Of a DNA stretch of 13,392 nucleotides, positions 7,127 to 13,392 are shown in pieces. This stretch comes from JAJDAN01 sp046583095 (lineage in GTDB: Bacteria; Myxococcota_A; UBA9160; UBA4427): assembly GCA_046583095.1 (NCBI GenBank), contig JAYGDB010000191.1, forward strand, positions 1 through 13,392. The letters are read 5' to 3'. The position numbers were made by a program, and so were the translations under genes. Within the stretch, counting starts at the first letter, position 1. Each line of letters starts with the position of its first letter. Under the pieces are notes generated by a model. The model ran no database searches and was not told the DNA's origin. It worked only from the letters and a program-made list of their open reading frames with translations.

Positions 7127-8640
7127 TCCTACCGCGCGACGAGTTCGACGAGGCCCTGATCCGGAACGTGCGTCCAGAGGACTGGAAGAACCCCGAGCCA
7201 AAGGGCAAGTACGACCTCGTCGCCATCGGGGCGGGGTCTGCCGGGTTGACCGCGGCCGCGGGCGCGGCCGGCCTCGGCGCAAGGGTGGCGTTGATCGAGC
7301 GCGCCGAGCTGGGCGGCGATTGTCTGAACGTCGGCTGCGTCCCGTCGAAGGCGCTGCTCCGCTCGGCGCACGTCGCCGCCGAGGTGCGCGACGCCGCGCG
7401 CTTCGGGGTGCGTGTGCCGGACGGGGTCGATGTGGATTTCGCCGCGGTCATGCGCCGAATGCGCGAGCTGCGCGCCAGGATCTCTCCGGTGGACTCGGTC
7501 GAGCGCTTCTCGGGCGAACTCGGCGTAGACGTCTACCTGGGCGAGGCCCGCTTCGCGGGTCCGAAGACGATCGAAGTGGACGGCACCCGCCTTCACTTCA
7601 AGAAAGCCGTCGTCGCGACCGGCGCCCGTCCCCTCGTGCCGCCGGTCCCGGGCCTGGCCGAGGCGGGGGTTCTCACGAACGAGACGATCTTCAACCTCAC
7701 CGAGCTACCCCGCCGGCTGCTCGTAATCGGCGGAGGTCCGATCGGCTGCGAGCTCTCGCAAGCGTTTTGCCGCTTCGGCGCCGACGTAACGCTCATCGAG
7801 ATGAGCTCGCACCTCCTGAACGGCGAGGATCTCGACGCCACGCAGATCCTGTGCAGCACCTTCGAGCGGGACGGAATCGACCTACGCCTCGGGACCACGG
7901 CGACGAAGGTCGCGAGCCAGGGCGGTGGGCGAGCCGCAAAGCTCGTGACCCTCGAGTCGAATAGCCGGAGCGAGACGATTTCCGTGGACGAGATCCTGGT
8001 GAGCGCAGGACGCGCCCCCAACGTCGAGGGCCTGGGTCTCGAAGATGCCGGAGTCGGATATGACGTGCAGCGGGGCATCGTCGTCGATGATTACCTGCGC
8101 ACCACGAACCGCCGGGTCTTCGCAGCCGGAGACGTCTGCGTGGGCACCCGGTTCACCCACGTGGCCGAGTTCACCGCCCGAAACGTGATCCAGAACGCCC
8201 TCTTCTTCCCCACGAAGAAGCTGTCCAGCCTGACGATCCCGTGGTGCACCTATACGTCCCCCGAGATCGCGCACGTCGGCCTGTACCCACGGGATGCCGA
8301 GGCGCAGGGGATCGAGATCGACACCTGGGTCCAGCAGCTTTCCGACGTCGACCGGGCCATCGCCGAGGGGGATACGGACGGCTTCGTGAAGGTCTACACG
8401 AAGAGGGGAAGCGACAAGATCGTGGGCGCCACGATCGTGGCGCGGCACGCCGGCGATCTCATCAGCGAGGTCAGCGTGGCGATGGCCGGGCGGGTGGGGC
8501 TCGGCCGCCTCAGCTCTGTCATCCACCCGTATCCCACCCAGGCAGACGCCATCCGACAGATCGCAAACGCCTACAACCGCACGCGGCTCACGCCGGGCGT
8601 AAAGCGACTCTTCGAGGCGCTGATGCGGCTGAGGCGCTGA
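7123..8640 (+). CDS. MerA-like FAD-dependent pyridine nucleotide-disulfide oxidoreductase
   Basis: A 505-aa soluble flavoenzyme of the class I disulfide reductase family (dihydrolipoamide dehydrogenase, glutathione reductase, mercuric reductase). Features in order: FAD-binding IGAGSAG (35-41); the redox pair C67-LNVG-C72 within GGDCLNVGCVPSK; the hinge ATGARP (165-170); NAD(P)H-binding VIGGGPIGCE (201-210); FAD-contacting FAAGDV (333-338); and a C-terminal dimerisation domain ending near residue 505. In that domain the dyad region reads HPYPTQAD (468-475). Aligned to the HPTxxE of lipoamide dehydrogenase, the catalytic His is Tyr470 and the Glu is Asp475, so it is closer to MerA, which also uses Tyr there. 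It lacks the N-terminal heavy-metal-binding domain and the C-terminal vicinal cysteines of true mercuric reductase, so Hg(II) reduction is unlikely and the substrate is unknown. It has an ATGA overlap with the VTT membrane protein gene, and AGAGGA lies 9 nt before the ATG. Confidence 0.92.
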   Translation: MILPRDEFDEALIRNVRPEDWKNPEPKGKYDLVAIGAGSAGLTAAAGAAGLGARVALIERAELGGDCLNVGCVPSKALLRSAHVAAEVRDAARFGVRVPDGVDVDFAAVMRRMRELRARISPVDSVERFSGELGVDVYLGEARFAGPKTIEVDGTRLHFKKAVVATGARPLVPPVPGLAEAGVLTNETIFNLTELPRRLLVIGGGPIGCELSQAFCRFGADVTLIEMSSHLLNGEDLDATQILCSTFERDGIDLRLGTTATKVASQGGGRAAKLVTLESNSRSETISVDEILVSAGRAPNVEGLGLEDAGVGYDVQRGIVVDDYLRTTNRRVFAAGDVCVGTRFTHVAEFTARNVIQNALFFPTKKLSSLTIPWCTYTSPEIAHVGLYPRDAEAQGIEIDTWVQQLSDVDRAIAEGDTDGFVKVYTKRGSDKIVGATIVARHAGDLISEVSVAMAGRVGLGRLSSVIHPYPTQADAIRQIANAYNRTRLTPGVKRLFEALMRLRR

Positions 8641-8684
8641 CGAAGACGCCTCGGCAGGGCTGCGACAGGACCAGCGGACTCGAG

Positions 8685-9050
8685 CTAGAGAAGTGCGAGC
8701 ACGTCCTCGGGCGGGCGGCCGATGGCGGCGCGGGCGCCGCAGACGAGGATCGGGCGCTCCATCAGGATCGGCGAAGCAGCCATCGCCTCGAGGATCTCGT
8801 CCTCGCTGCTGTTCGGGCCACAGCCCGCGTCGGCAAAGGCGCTCTCCTTCGCCCGAACGAAACCCGACGCGCTGCGACCCAACCGCTCGCCCAAGCTCGC
8901 GAGTTCCTGTTTGGAGAGCGGGTTGTCGAGATACTGGCGAACTTCGAAGGAGACGCCGCGCTCCTCGAGCAGTGCGAGGGTCGCACGGCTCTTGGAGCAG
9001 CGCGGGTTGTGCAGGAGGAGGAGCTGGCCGCTGGCTTCGGGGAGTGCCAT
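8685..9050 (-). CDS. arsC: ArsC/YfgD-type glutaredoxin-fold protein (putative arsenate reductase)
   Basis: A 121-aa protein of the ArsC/Spx/YffB thioredoxin-fold family. It has the N-terminal active-site HNPRCSKSR (14-22, nucleophile Cys18) and the arginines expected around the oxyanion: Arg66 in FVRAKE, Arg99 in ILMERPILV and Arg112 in AIGRPPEDVL. The CSKSR form of the active site is that of E. coli YfgD rather than plasmid ArsC (CGTSR), so the in vivo substrate may not be arsenate. Extra cysteines lie at 77 and 103. No arsR, arsB or acr3 neighbour is visible. It converges on the MerA-like operon across 44 bp and is divergent from the TerB-like gene. The start has no obvious ribosome binding site, but no alternative start precedes the active site. 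Confidence 0.85.
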   Translation of the reverse strand: MALPEASGQLLLLHNPRCSKSRATLALLEERGVSFEVRQYLDNPLSKQELASLGERLGRSASGFVRAKESAFADAGCGPNSSEDEILEAMAASPILMERPILVCGARAAIGRPPEDVLALL

Positions 9051-9064
9051 CGCGCCAGACGCTA

Positions 9065-9079
9065 GCCGGGCGAACCGGC
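9065..9079. promoter_or_regulatory. Short GC palindrome in the divergent arsC/TerB gap
   Basis: GCCGG (9065-9069), loop GCGAA, CCGGC (9075-9079). It sits in the only 47 bp between two divergent start codons, so it could be an operator or a leader hairpin. At five base pairs it may also be chance in GC-rich DNA. Confidence 0.2.
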
Positions 9080-9097
9080 CTTTGCGAGACTACCCCG

Positions 9098-9622
9098 ATG
9101 TCCCTGCTGTCTCGCTTCTTCGGCGGTGCCGAAGCTCACAACGAACTGCCCGAGAGCATGCAGCGCATCGTCGCGGAGCTGGAGAACTTCGCAGAAGATC
9201 GAGCCCACTTCCTCGCCGCATTTGCCTATCTGCTCGCCCGCGTCGCCCACGCCGACATGGAGGTCGATGCAACCGAGGTGGCGGAGATGGAGCGAACACT
9301 CGTGCGCGCTGCCGACCTGCCCGAGAGTGAGGCGCGCCTGGTCGTGCAGATCGCCGTCTACCAGGCGGGCGCCATCGGGGGCACCGACGACTACCTCGTC
9401 ACCCGCGAGCTGCGGAAGATGACCGAGAAGGCCGAACGCGTCCGACTCATGCGCTGCGTACTGGCCGTCGCCGCGGCCGATGACAGCATCACGTCCATCG
9501 AGAGCCGCGAGGTCCTGGCCATCGGAGAGGAGCTGGGCTTCACCCGCCCAGAGATCAACGGCCTGCGGCTCGAGTATCGCGACAAGCTCAGCGAGCTGCA
9601 GAAACTCGACGGTGAACGCTAG
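9098..9622 (+). CDS. TerB-family (tellurite-resistance/DjlA-type) helical protein
   Basis: A 174-aa cytosolic all-helical protein. It contains the two acidic helix-loop segments of the TerB fold: LLARVAHADMEVDATEVAEME (45-65) and VLAVAAADDSITSIESREVL (121-140). Both have the A-x-A-D-x-x-(I/V)-(D/S)-x-x-E pattern that binds divalent metal in TerB-like domains. The middle has KMTEKAERVRLMRCVLAVA, typical of the family. It lacks membrane segments and any fused J-domain. Single TerB-domain proteins are common in proteobacteria and have no agreed function; tellurite resistance should not be assumed, because no terZACDE genes are nearby. GAGA lies 8 nt before the ATG. It is divergent from the arsC-like gene and convergent with the ATPase gene 38 bp beyond. 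Confidence 0.85.
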   Translation: MSLLSRFFGGAEAHNELPESMQRIVAELENFAEDRAHFLAAFAYLLARVAHADMEVDATEVAEMERTLVRAADLPESEARLVVQIAVYQAGAIGGTDDYLVTRELRKMTEKAERVRLMRCVLAVAAADDSITSIESREVLAIGEELGFTRPEINGLRLEYRDKLSELQKLDGER

Positions 9623-9660
9623 GGAGCCCTGCCGAATCGAGGATTCCCGGCTCGCGACCG

Positions 9661-10344
9661 CTAGTTGCGAACCAGCAGCAACGTTCGCGGATCGAGCGCC
9701 ACGTGAAGGGCCGACAGATCCGCGTCGTCGTGACCCTTCAAGGCACGCAGCACGACCGCGTCATCACCGGGTTCGAGCGCAAGCACGACGCTCACGACAT
9801 CGCCCAGCACCTTCACCTCGTCGGGGATGCCGTCGATCCGCTCCACCGAGGTCGCGACGGAGATCCACACCTCGGCGGCGAGTTCGTCCGCCAGGGCTCG
9901 TACGTCGAGCAGCTCCTCGCGACCGATCTCCTCGAGCCCTTCGATCAGGATCAGGCTCGGCTTGCCGCCGGCCTCGGACTCGATCTTCACCACATCGCGG
10001 AGCTTCGAAGCACTGAACCTCGAGGCCGCCAACACGCGGATACTGCGATGACGGTCGATCTCGCTGTGGGTGGCTACCGCATCGTCGAGATGCGTGGAGA
10101 CCGCCAGTTCTTCGTAGACCGTGTCGTAGTGCGCCCGCACATGAGAAACGGTCTGGTCGAGCGCCACATGGAGCACGGTGCCCTGGCGAAGCAATTCATC
10201 GAGGGCGACGCCCACCAAGAAGGGCGTCTTGCCGACTCCGTGTCCAGCAACGAGAACACCGATGTTCCCGATCCCGAGACCACCTTGCAGGCCCTTCTCC
10301 AAGAGACGGAGCGGGCTCCGCGCGTTCACGAACTTGCGATACAT
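9661..10344 (-). CDS. Small RecA/KaiC-like P-loop ATPase of unknown role
   Basis: A 227-aa soluble protein with a RecA/KaiC-type core. The Walker A motif is AGHGVGKT (33-40), preceded by hydrophobic GNIGVLV. The next strand, VLHVALDQTVSHVR (57-70), is in the place where KaiC/RadA-like proteins carry their catalytic Glu strand. The Walker B strand is LILIEGLEE (131-139), with Glu135 where Asp is usual, and a late strand is VWISVATSVE (159-168). There is no zinc finger, Lon-like domain or second ATPase copy, so it is neither RadA nor full KaiC. It follows the EF-G gene on the same strand after 19 bp, with GAGG 9 nt before its ATG; the two are very probably one operon. This suggests a role linked to translation or ribosome state, but that is inference from position. 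The ATPase fold is fairly sure, the function unknown. Confidence 0.82.
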   Translation of the reverse strand: MYRKFVNARSPLRLLEKGLQGGLGIGNIGVLVAGHGVGKTPFLVGVALDELLRQGTVLHVALDQTVSHVRAHYDTVYEELAVSTHLDDAVATHSEIDRHRSIRVLAASRFSASKLRDVVKIESEAGGKPSLILIEGLEEIGREELLDVRALADELAAEVWISVATSVERIDGIPDEVKVLGDVVSVVLALEPGDDAVVLRALKGHDDADLSALHVALDPRTLLLVRN

Positions 10345-10363
10345 GCGTTTCTACCTCGCGCTC

Positions 10364-12460
10364 TTAGTCGTCGTCGGGAATCTTAGAGTCGAACTTCTCC
10401 TTGAGTTCCTTCTGCACGCCACTCGGGGCCGGAAGATAGCGCGCGAACTCCATCGAAAACTCGGCCTTGCCCTGGGTCAGCGACCGCAGATCCGTCGCGT
10501 ACCCGAACATCTCGGAGAGCGGCACCTCGGCCTCGGTCCGAGAGTATCCCGCTTCCTCGGTGGTCCCGACCACCGTGCCCCGACGCTGCATGATGCTCTT
10601 CAGCACCGCGCCCTGGAACTCCTGGGGCCCCTCCACCTCGACCTTCATGATCGGTTCGAGGATGATGGGCCGGGCGCGGCCGTAGAATTCCCGGAAAGCA
10701 CCGGTGGCTGCCGCCCGAAATGCCATTTCGGACGAGTCGACCGAGTGGGACTTGCCATCGTTGAGCGTGATGCGCAGGCCGATCACCGGGAAGCCGATCA
10801 GGCGCCCCTTGTGGAGCGACGACCGGAAGCCCTTCTCGACCGCCGGGATGAACTCGGTGGGAATCGCGCCGCCCTTGATCTGGCTCACGAACTCGAAGTC
10901 CTCGGCGTCGTCCTCCGGCGGGATCGGCTCGACGAAGCCGCCGACGCGGGCGTATTGCCCCGAGCCACCCGTCTGCTTCTTGTGTGTGTAGTTGAAATCG
11001 ACGTGCCTCGAGATTGTCTCGCGGTAGGCGACCTGGGGCGCGCCCGTCTCCACCTGGCAGTCGTACTCCCGCTTCATGCGTTCGACATACACCTCGAGGT
11101 GCAGCTCGCCCATTCCGGAGATCACGGTTTCGCCACTCTCGGGATCGATCCCGGCACGGAAGGTCGGATCCTCGCGGACGAAGCGGCCGAGGGCCTTCCC
11201 CATGTTGTCCGAAGCCTTCTGGCCAAGGGGCTTGATGGAGAGGGAGATCACCGGAGCGGGGACGTGCATCGAGGTCATCGAAACCTGGATGCTCGGATCG
11301 GTGAAGGTGTCGCCGGACGCGCAATCGACGCCGAAGAGGGCCACGATATCGCCGGCGCTCGACTCCTCGATGTCCTGCATCTCGTCTGCGTGCATGCGGA
11401 CGAGGCGACCGACCTTCACCTTCTTGTTGGTGCGGCTGTTGACGATGGTGGTTCCCTTCTTCAGGGTGCCCTGGTAGACGCGGCAATACGTCAGCTGTCC
11501 GTAGCGACCGTCTTCGAGCTTGAAAGCGAGCGCAACGACCGGCGCATCCGACTTCGGCTCGACGACGATCGGCGTCTCGCCGTTAGCCAGATCGACGGCT
11601 TCATTCACCACGTCCATGGGAGACGGCAGGTAACGGTTCACGGCATCGAGCAGCTTCTGGACGCCCTTGTTCTTGTAGGCCGAGCCCAGAAAGACGGGCG
11701 TGAGCTCCCTCAAGAGGACGCCGTTGCGAGTCGCCTCGTGGATCAGATCCTCGGTCACGCGGTGCTCGAGGATCGCTTCCATCAATTCGTCCGAGAACAT
11801 GGAGATCACGTCGAGCATCTCTTCGCGCGCGATATCCGCGGCGTCCACCAACTCGGCAGGGATGTCCTTCTCGACCAAGAGATCCCCGTCGTTGCCCTCG
11901 AAGTAGATGCTCTTCATCGAAATGAGATCGACGACTCCCTCAAATTCGCTCTCGAGTCCGATGGGCAGCTGGAACATCACTGCGTTGTGACCGAGCTTCT
12001 CAGATAGCTGCTGGGTAACGCGACGCGGATCGGCGCCCGAGCGATCCAGCTTGTTGATGAACGCGATGCGCGGAACCTTGTAGCGCTTCATCTGGCGGTC
12101 GACGGTCATCGACTGCGACTGCACACCCGCTACGCCGCAGAGGATCAGCACCGCCCCGTCGAGGACGCGCAGGGCTCGCTCCACCTCGATCGTGAAGTCG
12201 ACGTGACCGGGCGTATCGATGATGTTGATCTGGTGCTCGTCCCACTCGCAGTGAGTGGCCGCAGACGCGATCGTGATACCGCGCTCGCGCTCGAGCTCCA
12301 TGGAATCCATGGTGGCGCCAACATCGTCCTTGCCGCGCACCTCGTGGATGGCGTGGATCTGCCCGGTGTAGAAGAGGATGCGCTCGGTGAGGGTCGTCTT
12401 CCCCGAGTCGATGTGTGCGCTGATTCCGATGTTCCGGGTCTTCGAGAGGTCGCTCTGCAT
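10364..12460 (-). CDS. fusA: Elongation factor G, mitochondrial-EFG1/spirochaete-type subfamily
   Basis: A 698-aa GTPase that moves tRNA and mRNA through the ribosome. G motifs: G1 AHIDSGKT (15-22), G2 RGIT within ERERGITI (58-65), G3 DTPGH (82-86), G4 NKLD (136-139). Domain II follows, with VGRLVRMHADEMQDIE. Domains III-V contain GMGELHLEVYVERMKREY, the domain IV entry THKKQTGGSGQYARV and the tip VDSSEMAFRAA. The AHIDSGKTTLTERILFYTG and IHEVRGKD forms differ from the AHIDAGKTTTTER of canonical bacterial FusA. They match the EF-G lineage shared by mitochondria, spirochaetes, planctomycetes and deltaproteobacteria (spdEFG1), whose members act in translocation. The frame is open upstream to an ATG at 12526, but GAGG 5 nt before the ATG at 12460 and family length fix the start there. 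It is not in a str operon: no rpsL, rpsG or tuf lies beside it. The next gene, 19 bp downstream, encodes a P-loop ATPase. Confidence 0.95.
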   Translation of the reverse strand: MQSDLSKTRNIGISAHIDSGKTTLTERILFYTGQIHAIHEVRGKDDVGATMDSMELERERGITIASAATHCEWDEHQINIIDTPGHVDFTIEVERALRVLDGAVLILCGVAGVQSQSMTVDRQMKRYKVPRIAFINKLDRSGADPRRVTQQLSEKLGHNAVMFQLPIGLESEFEGVVDLISMKSIYFEGNDGDLLVEKDIPAELVDAADIAREEMLDVISMFSDELMEAILEHRVTEDLIHEATRNGVLLRELTPVFLGSAYKNKGVQKLLDAVNRYLPSPMDVVNEAVDLANGETPIVVEPKSDAPVVALAFKLEDGRYGQLTYCRVYQGTLKKGTTIVNSRTNKKVKVGRLVRMHADEMQDIEESSAGDIVALFGVDCASGDTFTDPSIQVSMTSMHVPAPVISLSIKPLGQKASDNMGKALGRFVREDPTFRAGIDPESGETVISGMGELHLEVYVERMKREYDCQVETGAPQVAYRETISRHVDFNYTHKKQTGGSGQYARVGGFVEPIPPEDDAEDFEFVSQIKGGAIPTEFIPAVEKGFRSSLHKGRLIGFPVIGLRITLNDGKSHSVDSSEMAFRAAATGAFREFYGRARPIILEPIMKVEVEGPQEFQGAVLKSIMQRRGTVVGTTEEAGYSRTEAEVPLSEMFGYATDLRSLTQGKAEFSMEFARYLPAPSGVQKELKEKFDSKIPDDD

Positions 12461-12465
12461 ACTGG

Positions 12466-12469
12466 CCTC
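12466..12469 (-). promoter_or_regulatory. Ribosome binding site of the EF-G gene
   Basis: On the minus strand GAGG lies 5 nt before the ATG at 12460. It selects this start over the in-frame ATG 66 nt upstream. Confidence 0.6.
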
Positions 12470-12625
12470 GCCAGCCGATCTCGGCTGCAATGATCGACGG
12501 CATCCGCGAGTCGCCGGGCTTCGCATCCGGCTTCCGCACGTTGCGTGGACGGTTCTGGGGCTGGTTCTGTTGAAGTGTCGAAGTTAGTGGCCGCGCACTT
12601 TAGCGAGGTGTCAAAATCGAGGCGA

Positions 12626-12650
12626 CCCGGGGCTTTTCCTGCCCCCCGGG
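12626..12650 (-). terminator. GC hairpin after the formyltransferase gene (possible terminator)
   Basis: CCCGGGG (12626-12632) pairs with CCCCGGG (12644-12650) around an 11-nt loop. It lies about 90 bp after the stop of the minus-strand formyltransferase gene and just before the proposed EF-G promoter. On the minus strand a TTTT occurs 8 nt past the stem, too far for a classical intrinsic terminator. Confidence 0.3.
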
Positions 12651-12741
12651 GGCGCAACAACCGGCGGGCGGGCGAGGCCGCAAGACGACGGTGCTCGGCG
12701 CGATCGGGCTCGCAGCGCCGCGGCGACCCCCTCACACCGGG

Positions 12742-13392
12742 TCAACCGAGTACGACCCTGGCTGCCAGCCCGGCCTCGCGTGCCGGAACCTTCTTCGCGT
12801 CCCCTACGCGCAACTTGGCAACGGCGAGACGACCGCCCGCAGCCGCGACCACGAGCCGATCCCCGTCCAGGCCCAGGCTCGTCCCGGGCCGCTCGTCGGC
12901 GGCGCCCTCGAGTAGCGTCGAACCGAACAATCGCACGAGCTCGCCGTCGAGGGTGCCGAACGCGCCCGGGCTCGGATCGCAGCCCCGGATCAGCCGGTCG
13001 ATCTCGACCGCCGGCCGGCTCCAGTCGATCCGTGCCACCTCGTCATCCACGAGGCCCTGGAAGCTCGCCCCCTCCGCGGCCTGCGGTGTGAACGTGGCCG
13101 TGCCGTCGGCGATCCCATCGACTGCCTCGACCATCGCATCGATCCCCAGCGGGTAGAGCTTGTCGAAGTAGAGCGAGACCGTGGTGTCCGAGTCCGAGAT
13201 CGGTACTCCGCCCTTCTGGACGACGAGGGGACCCTCGTCGACTCCGTCCGTCACGTGGAAGACGCTGACGCCGCTCTCGGTCTCGCCCAGGATGATCTGC
13301 CAGGCCAGTGCGTTACCGCCACGGTACTTCGGAAGCAGAGAGGGATGGAAACAGACCGAGCCGTGCTCGGGTTGGTCGACGATCTCGGGCGG
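12742..13392 (-). CDS. Formyltransferase-fold protein like the hydrolase domain of 10-formyl-THF dehydrogenase, 5' part outside window
   Basis: The C-terminal 216 residues of a methionyl-tRNA formyltransferase-like protein; the frame runs off the right edge. The active-site loop FHPSLLPKYRGG has the catalytic His16 (in-window numbering), and HVTDGVDEGPLVVQ has Asp52. The 36-residue spacing equals that in E. coli Fmt and in FDH. The sequence before the His reads HGSVCFHPS, so the Asn of Fmt (N-x-H) is replaced by Cys; FDH has a hydrophobic residue there. Long stretches (YFDKLYPLGIDAMVEAVDGIADGTA, AAEGASFQGL, IDWSRPAVEIDRLIRGCDPSPGAF) resemble the N-terminal hydrolase domain of ALDH1L1 more than tRNA formyltransferase. 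The C-terminal Formyl_trans_C part ends with LRVGDAKKVPARE. It stops there, without the acyl-carrier or aldehyde dehydrogenase domains. It may be a stand-alone 10-formyl-THF hydrolase or a formyltransferase with another acceptor. The frame has an internal GTG at 13254 that must not be taken as the start. Confidence 0.85.
   Translation of the reverse strand, partial: PPEIVDQPEHGSVCFHPSLLPKYRGGNALAWQIILGETESGVSVFHVTDGVDEGPLVVQKGGVPISDSDTTVSLYFDKLYPLGIDAMVEAVDGIADGTATFTPQAAEGASFQGLVDDEVARIDWSRPAVEIDRLIRGCDPSPGAFGTLDGELVRLFGSTLLEGAADERPGTSLGLDGDRLVVAAAGGRLAVAKLRVGDAKKVPAREAGLAARVVLG

Larger units (their letters stand above)
12461..12741 (-). other. 281-bp intergenic region upstream of EF-G; leader and likely promoter region
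   Basis: No gene is supported here on either strand. On the minus strand, reading toward EF-G, it holds a GC-rich hairpin (12626-12650), a perfect TTGACA -35-like hexamer (12614 down to 12609) with only weak -10 candidates (CACTAA, 19-nt spacing; TAACTT, 22-nt spacing), and two direct copies of CAGAACC 12 bp apart (12563-12569 and 12551-12557). Transcription from this -35 would give an untranslated leader of roughly 110-120 nt. The promoter is a proposal only. Confidence 0.35.

Noticed and set aside
8693..9097. In-frame extension of the TerB-like gene upstream of its ATG
   Set aside because: It runs antisense through the ArsC-like gene and is arginine-rich with no domain; TerB proteins normally begin near the ATG at 9098.
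9634..9646. GAATC-GAG-GATTC inverted repeat between the convergent TerB-like and ATPase genes
   Set aside because: A 5-bp stem with a 3-nt loop and no T-run; too weak to call a terminator.
10178..12007. 609-aa open frame on the plus strand, antisense to EF-G and the ATPase gene
   Set aside because: Its sequence is rich in D/H/R/L with no recognisable domain, and the opposite strand carries an unmistakable EF-G. It is a GC-bias shadow.
12545..13156. 203-aa plus-strand open frame over the EF-G upstream gap and the formyltransferase gene
   Set aside because: It is Ser/Arg/Pro-rich, antisense to a well-supported gene, and has no recognisable domain.

Overview
The window is a stretch of high-GC bacterial chromosome from a Gram-negative organism. 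It encodes an outer-membrane autotransporter and a CtaA/COX15-type haem A synthase, which implies an aerobic respiratory chain. Its EF-G resembles the spirochaete/planctomycete/deltaproteobacterial (mitochondrial EFG1-like) type. Together these suggest a deltaproteobacterial lineage in the broad sense (Myxococcota or a relative), but this is inference from gene types; there is no rRNA or other marker gene here. I saw no IS element, integrase, tRNA, CRISPR array or sharp change in base composition, so most of it reads as ordinary, densely packed chromosome with small operons in alternating directions.

Left part (1-5337): the window opens inside a large autotransporter (+). Its passenger carries a long glycine-rich insert, three autotransporter-associated beta-strand repeats and a C-terminal beta-barrel. 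A short minus-strand gene follows, encoding what looks like a stand-alone, catalytically degenerate GGDEF-fold protein. It is divergent from a COX15/CtaA haem A synthase gene (+), which is closely followed by a gene for an unrecognised 161-aa protein.

Middle (5352-9622): a minus-strand SDR dehydrogenase resembling the (3R)-hydroxyacyl-CoA dehydrogenase domain of MFE-2 converges on the 161-aa gene across a perfect hairpin. A two-gene operon (+) then encodes a TVP38/TMEM64 (VTT) membrane protein and a MerA-like flavoprotein disulfide oxidoreductase, joined by an ATGA overlap. A small ArsC/YfgD-type thioredoxin-fold protein (-) and a TerB-like protein (+) are divergent from a 47-bp gap.

Right part (9661-13392, all minus): transcription runs from a truncated formyltransferase gene (resembling the hydrolase domain of 10-formyltetrahydrofolate dehydrogenase), across a 281-bp gap with a GC hairpin and a consensus -35-like hexamer, into an EF-G gene, and then 19 bp later into a small RecA/KaiC-like P-loop ATPase of unknown role.

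The points most worth following up are the EF-G plus P-loop ATPase pair, the degenerate GGDEF-like protein, the MerA-like/TVP38 pair with its altered active-site dyad, and the orphan FDH-type formyltransferase. I found nothing I can defend as a wholly new multi-gene system.
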